A DNA stretch of 64,000 bases. Origin: Chloroflexota bacterium (GTDB taxonomy: Bacteria; Chloroflexota; UBA6077; FW602-bin22; CADDYW01). A program made the translations under genes and the position numbers. Positions 52,538 to 61,261 of the stretch are shown here, piece by piece; position 1 is the first letter of the stretch; every line of letters starts with the position of its first letter. A model generated the notes under the pieces. It was not told the DNA's origin. It was given only the letters and a program-made list of their open reading frames with translations, and did not search any database. The stretch is taken from the NCBI GenBank assembly GCA_021324795.1, contig JAJPIK010000067.1:174256-238255 (forward strand), read 5' to 3'.

Positions 52538-54652
52538 TCAAGGTTGAGTTTCGGTGGAAGAGAGGAGGCTAATTTGGAAAGGAGCGTGATGCGTCGTCAA
52601 AGGAGTTAGGCCGGCAATCGCGACGATCGCTTCGGTTCCCGCCGGCACGTTCAAGTGCCCTCGACCGTCTTTTCCAATCGGCATAGACTGCACTGGTTGT
52701 TTTCCATTTCGATTGAGAAGCTCGACCAGATATTTCTGAGAGAGGTGATTGGTCACCCGGACGAAGCCCTTAGCTACCCACCCATCATTGGACGTAGTGT
52801 CGTCGTGGAAGCCAATTTCCGGAATCTCCACGGCATCGATGTCTAGGCCATCGGCATTATACGAGTCATCTGTCACGTATTCGAATCGTAGCTGGATTCG
52901 CTGGCCGGCGAAGGGACTCAAATCGATACTCTCTGGCAGCCAGCTTGCAGCCGAGCCGCCGGACGTACCGGTAAAGCCATTCCCATAGTTCTGCCCATTA
53001 GGGTTGCTTGAGGTCGTGTTCGGAGCCGGTAGAGTTCGCCAGGTCTTGCCGCTGTCGGTTGATACTTCAACGTAGGCGTAATCGAAATCTCGCTCAATGT
53101 CGTACCACACCCAGAACTTCAGGGTTGCCTTGGTCACTCGGCTGAGATCGACGGCGCGAGTCAGAGTCGTGTCGATCGAATCACCACGATTACTCCACCA
53201 CTCGAACGTTCCGGTGTGTGGGGCTCCACCGGTCAAATCAACAGTGGTTGTCCCGGTAAAGACGAGCGTGGCCGGGCTTGTCGTTTCAATTCGATAATAG
53301 TTGGTACCATACTCAGTCACCGAACCAGAGATTGTCGAGCCAACTGTCGGCCCGGCCGCTATCTCCGGGTTCAATCCAAGCCCATCGTAGCCATATCGTC
53401 CATTGTCGAGCGATGGATCGTCAAGAGCATTCGCGGCGATCCAATCGGCGAAGACCGAGTCAAAGCTTCGAGGGGGCTGCAACGACTGGAAAAAGCGCGC
53501 AAAGCTGTCAATGCCACGGGCCGGCTCAGCGATGACCTTCCCAATACTCTGGAAGCCACCATAATGCTCGGCGACGTAGCGCATGAAGAGATACGCTGCC
53601 CCGTAGTGCGGAATCGCTTGTGCAGGATCGCTCGCCCACGCGTTGAGCTGCGTCGACGGCTGCCGCTCGAAGGATGGAACGCCCGAACTTGTCGCTCCCG
53701 TCACTGCCTGAGCAGCTAACTCGGCCGATCCCTCGTTCACCCAGCTATCCTGCCAGCGATGAACGTTGAATTGGATCATGTGCATGAATTCGTGAGCCAC
53801 TGTCGCGTTAAAGGCTGGATTTCCCGGACGAACCGCGTCGACGTTGATGTAGATCATCTCGCGCCGATTGCTGTAAGGATTCACCGCGCGCGGATATTCA
53901 TCGGCAGTGCTGTAATAGCCTCCGACTCCCGGAACGTGTCCTACCAGCAGAGTGATGTGGCGATCATTGTCAATGCCCGGGGTCCATTCGCTGCCAAATA
54001 ATTGATGCTCGGTTGGATAGGTATGTTGCTCGAAGTAGGTCGCGGCCGACTGCAAATCAGCCGTCGGCAAGTCAACGCCGTCTTGGACGTACCAATATGT
54101 ATGGTCAGTCTTGTAGGTCAGCCGGGTGTGCATCTGGAAGTAGTTCTTTTGAGTCTGATCGGCAACCCAGAACGTCTCTCCGCTACCAAGCAGATAATCA
54201 GGCTCGGCCGGGGGAGTAGCTTCCGGTGTCGTGGCCTGGTTCGCCCGGAGCCGACGTTGTAAGTCGACAAGATCTCGGGGTGCAGGAGTCGGGATCACCG
54301 GTGATGGCGGCGCGGCTAACGGCTGCGGAGTCGGTGCGGCTTCTGTCGGCTGGGCAATCGGAGTCAGGACTGGAGTGGCACTCAACACCGGGGTTGGCAC
54401 GGCCAGCGTCGCAGTGGCCGGTGCAGGTGGCGCTTCGATCACAACTGTCGACGTTGCATGACCTTGCCGATTAGTTGCCGGATTCGATAGGCTGGATTGC
54501 ACGCCCGCCGCGGGCGTTGGTGATAACGGCACCGTCGGCGGGATAGCCGTCATCGTCCCTGGCAGAGGCGAGTGTACCATCTGACAACTGATGGTCAGCA
54601 TAAGCGTGACCCCAGCAAGCAGACTGGCTAACCGACGAGGGGTATTACTCAC
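52538..54652 (-). CDS. Secreted HEXXH metalloprotease with Pro/Thr-rich linker and InhA/M6-like C-terminal domain
   Basis: Signal/lipobox-like LTISCQ; TVAHEFMHMIQFNVHRWQDSWVNEGSAELA; VDLSRVTKATLKFWVWYDIERDFDYAYVEVSTDSGKTW. Confidence 0.82.
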   Translation of the reverse strand: MSNTPRRLASLLAGVTLMLTISCQMVHSPLPGTMTAIPPTVPLSPTPAAGVQSSLSNPATNRQGHATSTVVIEAPPAPATATLAVPTPVLSATPVLTPIAQPTEAAPTPQPLAAPPSPVIPTPAPRDLVDLQRRLRANQATTPEATPPAEPDYLLGSGETFWVADQTQKNYFQMHTRLTYKTDHTYWYVQDGVDLPTADLQSAATYFEQHTYPTEHQLFGSEWTPGIDNDRHITLLVGHVPGVGGYYSTADEYPRAVNPYSNRREMIYINVDAVRPGNPAFNATVAHEFMHMIQFNVHRWQDSWVNEGSAELAAQAVTGATSSGVPSFERQPSTQLNAWASDPAQAIPHYGAAYLFMRYVAEHYGGFQSIGKVIAEPARGIDSFARFFQSLQPPRSFDSVFADWIAANALDDPSLDNGRYGYDGLGLNPEIAAGPTVGSTISGSVTEYGTNYYRIETTSPATLVFTGTTTVDLTGGAPHTGTFEWWSNRGDSIDTTLTRAVDLSRVTKATLKFWVWYDIERDFDYAYVEVSTDSGKTWRTLPAPNTTSSNPNGQNYGNGFTGTSGGSAASWLPESIDLSPFAGQRIQLRFEYVTDDSYNADGLDIDAVEIPEIGFHDDTTSNDGWVAKGFVRVTNHLSQKYLVELLNRNGKQPVQSMPIGKDGRGHLNVPAGTEAIVAIAGLTPLTTHHAPFQISLLSSTETQP

Positions 54653-55485
54653 CGCTTTGTTCTCGTGACGACACCCACGATAATCGTCCCCACGCTCTTA
54701 GCAGCCTTTTCTACGGCTGCTAATACTGCCTCGTGCGTGATTGGCTCGTGGAGAATACCGGCCGCCGCGTTGCTAATGACACTCAAGGCCAGCACACGCA
54801 TGCCCAACTGACGTCCGACAATCACCTCTGGCACAGTGGACATACCAACTGCATCACCCCCGATCGACCGAAGAAAGCGAACCTCAGCCGGCGTCTCGTA
54901 TTGCGGGCCGCCAACCATCACGTAAATTCCGCGCCGCAGGTGAATTCCGGCCTCGCTGGCCACCGCGCTGGCGGTCACTCTTAGGGCCGGATCGTACGCT
55001 TCGCTCAAATCGACGAATCGAGTCAAGCCCGGCCCCACCTCTGGACCGATGAGCGGACTGTGTCCAGCCAATCCTGGCAAGCTGATGTGATCTTCAATGA
55101 GCATGACGTCGCCGCTGCGAAAGTCGGGGTTGAGTGCTCCAGATGCGCTCGTGAGAATCATCTCCGAGCATCCTAGAGCACGAAAAATGCGCACTCCGAA
55201 GCTAAGGGCCGCCGGTTTGTGTCCTTCGTACCCATGGACGCGCCCGGATAAGACGGCGACCGTCACTCCTCCGATGGATCCCAGAATGAGCTCGCCCGCA
55301 TGGCCAGAGACTGTCGAGGCCGGGAAATAGGGAATCGAAGCAGTCTGGAAACACTCTGGCTGACTGATCTGCGCCGCGACGCTGCCCAAGCCAGAACCCA
55401 GGATAATTCCAAAACGCGGCGTCGCCGATGAATGGCGACGAATCCAGCGCATCGCTTCAGCGATACGCTCACTCTCGCTTCTCAC
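54649..55485 (-). CDS. Purine-nucleoside phosphorylase
   Basis: FGIILGSGLGSVAAQI; ILTSASGALNPDFRSGDVMLIEDHISLPG; GPQYETPAEVRFLRSIGGDAVGMSTVPEVIVGRQLGMRVLALS. Confidence 0.94.
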   Translation of the reverse strand: MRSESERIAEAMRWIRRHSSATPRFGIILGSGLGSVAAQISQPECFQTASIPYFPASTVSGHAGELILGSIGGVTVAVLSGRVHGYEGHKPAALSFGVRIFRALGCSEMILTSASGALNPDFRSGDVMLIEDHISLPGLAGHSPLIGPEVGPGLTRFVDLSEAYDPALRVTASAVASEAGIHLRRGIYVMVGGPQYETPAEVRFLRSIGGDAVGMSTVPEVIVGRQLGMRVLALSVISNAAAGILHEPITHEAVLAAVEKAAKSVGTIIVGVVTRTKR

Positions 55486-55628
55486 GCGGGCAATATATCA
55501 CGTAGGTCAAGTTAGCGCCAAATAGTCGCCCGCGCCGGACATAACGTATAACGATCTCGGCACGTGACTTGCACCCTTTGCTAGTTCGTCTGTCAGCACC
55601 TAACTAAAATAAAGAGGAGGAACGAAAC

Positions 55629-56807
55629 ATGGCGGTCATGATCGCTGGAGTATTCCCAAGCCGCGACCAGGCCGAGGCAGCGCTCCGCGAGCTTCGCGAC
55701 CGGGGATTCCGTCCTGAAGAGATCGGTCTTGCCACGCTCGCGATCCCGGCCCAGGCCCGAACGGCGACTGCCCCGCAAACTCCGCTGGCTGAGCCTTTCG
55801 GCTGGATCCCCAATCATCGTACGGTGTCAATGTCTGGTCAGAAGAATGTCCTCGTGGCCGGTCAGATCGCTGATTGCCATCAGCGCCAGGTCACCAATCA
55901 GGACACCGTGGCTGGCTTACTCATGTGCCTAGGAGTTGAGCCGGAGCACGCTCGCTGGTATGATCAGCAAGTGTGTCAGGGCTATACCTTGATAACGGTT
56001 CTGACTGACCACCGCGGTCACGAGGTCGAGACGATCATGCGCCAGTTTGGTTCGATCGAGGTTCCAGGCCGTGAACGCCGCCCATCGACAACACCCGAGG
56101 CTCCCCTGGTCCAAAATGTGGGCAAACAAGAGATTGTGAACGCCGAATTGCAAAGCGTCGAGCCAGGATGGGCAATCTGCGGAAGCGACGGTCAGCAGAT
56201 TGGTAAGGTTGACGAGATCGGACCGAACTACCTCATGACCAAGAAGGGGATCTTCTTCACTCACGACGTTTATATCCCATTCAGCGCGGTATGGGAAGTC
56301 TTACCCAACCAGGTTAAGCTCAACATACCGGCTAATCGGATTCGACAAGAACACTGGAATTACCCTCCCCCGGTTCAATCGTCCGAGGCAAGTAACGTCA
56401 GCGCGGCAGGAACGACACAAGCTTCCACGCTGCCTACCGCATCGACAAGCCAGAAGACGACACCAATCGGCCTCAACAAGGTCCAGCAGGGTTTCGACGT
56501 CTATACCCTCGATGATCAAAGAATTGGCACGGTCCAGGAAGCCAGCCCAGAGTGCATTCATGTGCTCCAATGCTCGAACTTCTTTATTCCTCCCGAGCAT
56601 GTCGAGCGTGTCGAGAACGATCGGATCGTTCTGAACGTTTCCAAGGATCAAATGAATCAGGTCGACTGGTCGACTTGTCATCCGGCCCACCGTGTGGCGT
56701 ATCAGCCAGGCGGTCCCGGTGACAGCGGTCTTCCACCCCAGGAGCATACGGACGGCATCAGCATTCCTATCGAGACGGTTAACAACGACCAGTCGAGGCA
56801 AGCCTAG
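55629..56807 (+). CDS. Multi-domain protein: N-terminal general-stress-17M-like domain and two DUF2171-like repeats
   Basis: MAVMIAGVFPSRDQAEAALRELRDRGF; repeats VEPGWAICGSDGQQIGKVDEIGPNYLMTKKG.. and VQQGFDVYTLDDQRIGTVQEASPECIHV.. Confidence 0.7.
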   Translation: MAVMIAGVFPSRDQAEAALRELRDRGFRPEEIGLATLAIPAQARTATAPQTPLAEPFGWIPNHRTVSMSGQKNVLVAGQIADCHQRQVTNQDTVAGLLMCLGVEPEHARWYDQQVCQGYTLITVLTDHRGHEVETIMRQFGSIEVPGRERRPSTTPEAPLVQNVGKQEIVNAELQSVEPGWAICGSDGQQIGKVDEIGPNYLMTKKGIFFTHDVYIPFSAVWEVLPNQVKLNIPANRIRQEHWNYPPPVQSSEASNVSAAGTTQASTLPTASTSQKTTPIGLNKVQQGFDVYTLDDQRIGTVQEASPECIHVLQCSNFFIPPEHVERVENDRIVLNVSKDQMNQVDWSTCHPAHRVAYQPGGPGDSGLPPQEHTDGISIPIETVNNDQSRQA

Positions 56808-56936
56808 CTTGGTGGGGAAGCGATGAAGGGGCATCATCGCCACTCGGGCTTTGCTCCTTATCGGCCGGGTGCTGCTTGCCACTCTCAGCTCCAATGAATT
56901 AGAATCTGCTGAGCGCCTTGGCCGGTAAGGAGAAGT

Positions 56937-58208
56937 ATGCCGTCAGATCACCATTTCACGCAGGTCATCGAGGTTCGTGGGCATATCATCGACTCGATGA
57001 TCCTCCCGAAGATCCTCGACGAAATGATGGACCTCGGAGTCGAATTTAATATCGAGAGTCTTCAGGTCGGTCGTCAGAAGCGGGACACAAGCTATGCACG
57101 CATTGAGATCATTGCCAGCAGCCAGGAAGATCTCGATCGCGCGGTTGGCGAAGCCCGTCGCCTCGGCGCGCTACCGCTCGAGTTGGAGGAGATCGAAGTC
57201 GCGCCCAGCACACGGGATGGGGTGGCTCCCGAGGACTTTTACTCTACCACGAATCTGGAAACGTGGGTGCGCCATAATGGTCATTGGATCCCCGTCGAGC
57301 ATCCGGAGATGGATTGTGCAATCGTCGTCGAAGGCGACCGGGCGACTTGCTGGCCGATCAATGATCTCAAGGCAGGTCAGTTGGTCGTGGTCGGCCACCG
57401 GGGTATCCGGGTAGTGCCCTTGGAACGGTCTCGCTCACCTCTTCCCTCTTTTGGCTTCATGAATAGCTCGATCTCCAGTGAGCGTCCCAATTCGCGCGCG
57501 GTGCGAGAAGCAGCCCTTTGGATGCACCAGTGTCGCCAAGCCGGCCTCAAGAACTTGGTCGTCGCTGGCCCGGCGGTGATTCACACTGGCTCCCGTGACT
57601 ATCTTTGCCAACTGATCGAGCGCGGCTATGTCAACTATCTCTTCGCCGGCAATGCCCTAGCCACCCACGACATCGAGTACTCCTTCTTCAGAACATCCCT
57701 CGGCGTCCCTTTGGATGGAGGCGCTGCGGTTGAAACCGGTCACGAGCACCATCTGCGGGCAATCAACCGCATCCGCGCGGTTGGCGGTATCCGCCAGGCG
57801 GTCGAACAAAGTATTTTAACCAGCGGCGTGATGTATAGTTGTATCAAGTATGGCGTCGATTACGTCCTCGCGGGATCGATTCGCGACGACGGTCCGCTAC
57901 CCGATGTGATTACTGACGTCATCGAGGCGCAACGCCAGATGCGTCGTCGTATCCATGACGGGGTTCAGGTAGCGCTGATGCTCTCGACGATGCTTCACTC
58001 GATCGCCGTGGGCAATCTTTTACCCGCCACCGTGCACACCGTATGTGTCGACATCAACCCATCGGTCCTTACCAAACTCGTCGATCGAGGTAGCTTCCAG
58101 ACTCTTGGGATCGTTATGGATGCCGGAGGTTTCTTGCGAGACTTACTTGACGAGCTTGATCAGGTGGAAGCTTCGGCAGCTGCGGGTATCAACAAATCAG
58201 TGCAGTAA
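56937..58208 (+). CDS. LOR/SDH-domain protein (TIGR00300-like; possible ornithine cyclodeaminase)
   Basis: 423 aa; FTQVIEVRGHIIDSMILPKILDEMMDLGVEFNIESLQVGRQKRDTSYARIEI; AGPAVIHTGSRDYLCQLIERGYVNYLFAGNALATHDIEY. Confidence 0.8.
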   Translation: MPSDHHFTQVIEVRGHIIDSMILPKILDEMMDLGVEFNIESLQVGRQKRDTSYARIEIIASSQEDLDRAVGEARRLGALPLELEEIEVAPSTRDGVAPEDFYSTTNLETWVRHNGHWIPVEHPEMDCAIVVEGDRATCWPINDLKAGQLVVVGHRGIRVVPLERSRSPLPSFGFMNSSISSERPNSRAVREAALWMHQCRQAGLKNLVVAGPAVIHTGSRDYLCQLIERGYVNYLFAGNALATHDIEYSFFRTSLGVPLDGGAAVETGHEHHLRAINRIRAVGGIRQAVEQSILTSGVMYSCIKYGVDYVLAGSIRDDGPLPDVITDVIEAQRQMRRRIHDGVQVALMLSTMLHSIAVGNLLPATVHTVCVDINPSVLTKLVDRGSFQTLGIVMDAGGFLRDLLDELDQVEASAAAGINKSVQ

Positions 58209-58271
58209 CGCCGATCGCTCAAGCAGGAACCATCGGGGTGAGAAACGCCTCGCCCTGGAGACTTCTTTCTA

Positions 58272-59030
58272 CTACTTCTCTTGACTGAGCTTCACGTAGG
58301 TAACACCGGTATACCAGGAGAGAAGGGCAGCCAGGAAAAATCCCCGCCAGCCGTCCTTGTACCCTTCCAATTCGATTAATCGGCGTCGCAGCTCTCGATA
58401 TGGCTGGAGCACGAAATTGTGCAGCTTCGCGCGTTGGCCACCGCGCGCCAAGCGCTTCGCCTCGAGCGCCACGTATTGCCGTTGCTTCGTAATGAACTGG
58501 GCAATATGCTCATAGTTGTAGTGAATCAATGGCTCACCAAGAACGTCACTTGATCCGTCTAGGATGACAAGCTCGTGCACGTCGCGAAGCTCATCATAGC
58601 GCGCCGCTTTCACCTTCAACAATCGGAGCTGACGGTCAGGGAACCAACCTCCGTGCCGAATCCATCCCCCCCAGATGAAATTGCGACGGGGAATCCAATA
58701 GCCAACCGGCGCGTCTGGCTCGTCGCGCTCGATCACGCGCCGAACTTCGTTTGCTAGGGATGGAGTCACCCGTTCATCGGCGTCGACGAAAAGAACCCAA
58801 GGGGTGGTCACCTGACTTAACGCAACGTTCCGTTGAGCTGGGAACGAGGTGAATGTTTGCACCAGAACCCGGGCACCTCGCTTCCGAGCGATCTCGGCAC
58901 TGCGATCGATCGTCCGATCGTCGAGAACGACCAGGCGATCGTCGGCCCAACTGAGCGCTGCCAAACAAGCGTTTAAATGCCTGGCCTCATCCCGCGCTAT
59001 AATCGCCGCAGTAATCGCCGATCTTACCAT
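58272..59030 (-). CDS. Glycosyltransferase family 2 (WaaE/KdtX-like)
   Basis: AAIIARDEARHLNACLAALSWADDRLVVLDDRTIDRSAEIARKRGARV; VLFVDADERVTPSLANEV. Confidence 0.88.
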   Translation of the reverse strand: MVRSAITAAIIARDEARHLNACLAALSWADDRLVVLDDRTIDRSAEIARKRGARVLVQTFTSFPAQRNVALSQVTTPWVLFVDADERVTPSLANEVRRVIERDEPDAPVGYWIPRRNFIWGGWIRHGGWFPDRQLRLLKVKAARYDELRDVHELVILDGSSDVLGEPLIHYNYEHIAQFITKQRQYVALEAKRLARGGQRAKLHNFVLQPYRELRRRLIELEGYKDGWRGFFLAALLSWYTGVTYVKLSQEK

Positions 59031-59956
59031 CGATTGACTTCCGTGTAGATAGCCAGGCGGCGTGCTAGCTCATCGGCGCCGATCAGACCTTGCCGATACG
59101 CCCGCCGGGCTTCGGCACTCTTTGTGGCCGTGCCGAGCCGCAGGATCAGCCGCGCGGCGAGAGCAAAGGCGTCACCATAATGCTTCCGGAAGAAGCGATC
59201 GCGACTACGATGGAGCTCAACGAACATGGGGCCGACATTTTGCCGTGAACTGGCTCCGCCAACGTGAATGATCTGAGCATCAGGCGTGTAAGCGATCTTC
59301 CAGCCCATCTGCTTGATCCGCCAACACCAATCAACTTCCTCACAATACATGAAAAAGCCTTCATCCAAAAGGCCGACTTGCTGAATGACCTCACTGCGGA
59401 CGATGAGACAAGCACCCAGCGGATGATCGATCTCAAACGGCTGGCTGTAATGAGACCGAGGGTAACGACCATTGAATCGTGAGTTTGTCAAGCGGTGATG
59501 GATTGGAAAGAAATCCAGAAATGACATTGGCAGAGTCGGAAACCGAAAACAGGAATGCTGAAACGTCAGGTCGGGGTTAAGCAATCGACCACCGGCGGCA
59601 CCCAGGTTCGGATGGTCATCAAGAAACCTTACCAGACGAGCCGGAGCATCGCCCAGTGTCTCCGTATCAGGATTCAAGAGGAGGATGTAACGGGCATTGG
59701 CTCGCCGAATCGCGACATTGTTACCTGCGGCGAAACCGCAATTTTCCGGCAGGCTGATCAGCCGAACGGTTGGGAATTCAGCCGCGACGATTGACGGGCT
59801 TCCATCATGGGACGCGTTGTCGACGACAAATATCTCGTACGAGAGGGAGTGACCCGACCGTACCAGACTCGCCACCAGCGACTGCAAGCATACGCGCAGC
59901 AAATCTCTCGTGTTGTAGCTGACAACGACGACCGCGAGATCACACTTCACGCCCAT
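59024..59956 (-). CDS. Glycosyltransferase family 2 (rhamnosyltransferase-like)
   Basis: LAVVVVSYNTRDLLRVCLQSLV; FVVDNASHDGSPSIV; LLNPDTETLGDAP; paralogue of 3138-4136. Confidence 0.88.
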   Translation of the reverse strand: MGVKCDLAVVVVSYNTRDLLRVCLQSLVASLVRSGHSLSYEIFVVDNASHDGSPSIVAAEFPTVRLISLPENCGFAAGNNVAIRRANARYILLLNPDTETLGDAPARLVRFLDDHPNLGAAGGRLLNPDLTFQHSCFRFPTLPMSFLDFFPIHHRLTNSRFNGRYPRSHYSQPFEIDHPLGACLIVRSEVIQQVGLLDEGFFMYCEEVDWCWRIKQMGWKIAYTPDAQIIHVGGASSRQNVGPMFVELHRSRDRFFRKHYGDAFALAARLILRLGTATKSAEARRAYRQGLIGADELARRLAIYTEVNRW

Positions 59957-59972
59957 GTCCCACTGACAAGGG

Positions 59973-61208
59973 TCAATAACTAATCGTGACGTTCGTTTGC
60001 CCAACCTGCCCGGTCGGGAATCCCGCCCCTCCCTGTTCGAGTGCAGCGAAGAACCTTTGGGCATTGAGTATCTTCATGTTTTGCCCAAGGACAATCTGGC
60101 CGGTGACGGTGACCTCCTCGTTCGGCTGGAGGGCACGGGTGAAAGTCCCGTCTGCATTCATACCATCAGTCCAAAATCCCCAACGAAGTGGGTAAGGCTG
60201 CGGTTCATTTTGCCAGCCAACCGCAACCCGCCACACTCCGGCTCTCTCGTAGTAGATTGGCACGCCGGACTTATCGGTAAACGTCGCATAGCTTTGCTCG
60301 GTTGTGTACTTAGTTCCCGAGACCGGGCCTAACGTCTTAATCGGTACCGTTCCCGTGTTGCGGACTACGACGGTGACGTTCAAGATCCCGTTGATGGGTA
60401 CGGCAATAGGTGAGAACCGAACGTCTCGAATTTCAGCTCGCGGGATCCCCCCCCCCTCGATCGTGATGGACGTCACGTAATCGGTGAAATTTCCCGCGTC
60501 GTCGGTCGCCTCGATGTGGACACTATACTTCCCATCAGGTAAGACTTTCCCGCCGCCAGCGGTTCCATCCCATTCGAAAGCTTGGGCAGACGCATCGATT
60601 TTCTGGGGAGGGGAAATGAGATAGAATCCGCCCGTGCTGTCGGTCGCGTATACCCGGACTGTTGCCTTCTTCGAGAGTTTGTAGCTCACCTTGGTCGTAT
60701 CTTCAAAACCATCCCCATTCGGACTGAAGGTTGTATATTGGACGAAGACATCCGTGATCTCGGGCGCAGTCGTGTCCGCGTTCTTAACGATAATCGGCGT
60801 TTGCCGCACGATTTGTTGGCCAGTTTCACTCTTGGCAGTGATCTTGAGGTTATACGTGCCATCAGGAACGACCCTCAGCCAATCTTTTCCCTCGACCGGG
60901 ACAACGCCAGTAAACCGAATTTGATAGTCATCGGGCGCCCGCATTTGGGGAGCGCGGATGACGTACTGTTTACCGTCTGGCCCCAAAAGAGTCGCGGAGA
61001 CCTCGGCTCGTTGCGTCAAGGTAAAATCGATGTCGGATTCATCGTTCAAACCCGATCCATTGGGCTGGATGGTCGTCGCAGAAACTCGCAGAGGAGAAAG
61101 GAACTGCTGATTACGGCAGCCGACCGTGGCCAATAAAGGAACGGCCAGGCTGGCAAAACCAGCTTGGTAGATGAAAGCCCGTCGGGTGAAGGTCGTTGCC
61201 ATCACCAC
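59973..61208 (-). CDS. Exported lipoprotein with FlgD-like Ig repeats
   Basis: TFTRRAFIYQAGFASLAVPLLATVGC (Tat-like signal plus lipobox); FSPNGDGFEDTTKVSYKLSKKATVRVYATDSTG; LPDGKYSVHIEATDDAGN. Confidence 0.75.
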   Translation of the reverse strand: MVMATTFTRRAFIYQAGFASLAVPLLATVGCRNQQFLSPLRVSATTIQPNGSGLNDESDIDFTLTQRAEVSATLLGPDGKQYVIRAPQMRAPDDYQIRFTGVVPVEGKDWLRVVPDGTYNLKITAKSETGQQIVRQTPIIVKNADTTAPEITDVFVQYTTFSPNGDGFEDTTKVSYKLSKKATVRVYATDSTGGFYLISPPQKIDASAQAFEWDGTAGGGKVLPDGKYSVHIEATDDAGNFTDYVTSITIEGGGIPRAEIRDVRFSPIAVPINGILNVTVVVRNTGTVPIKTLGPVSGTKYTTEQSYATFTDKSGVPIYYERAGVWRVAVGWQNEPQPYPLRWGFWTDGMNADGTFTRALQPNEEVTVTGQIVLGQNMKILNAQRFFAALEQGGAGFPTGQVGQTNVTISY

Positions 61209-61261
61209 CCCCCACTAACACCAGCTCGCGAAATGCATCATAGTCCTTAGTCGCTGTCGAG

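Noticed and set aside
53216-53719. Forward ORFs within the secreted protease gene
   Set aside because: Antisense shadow ORFs; no RBS or family signature.
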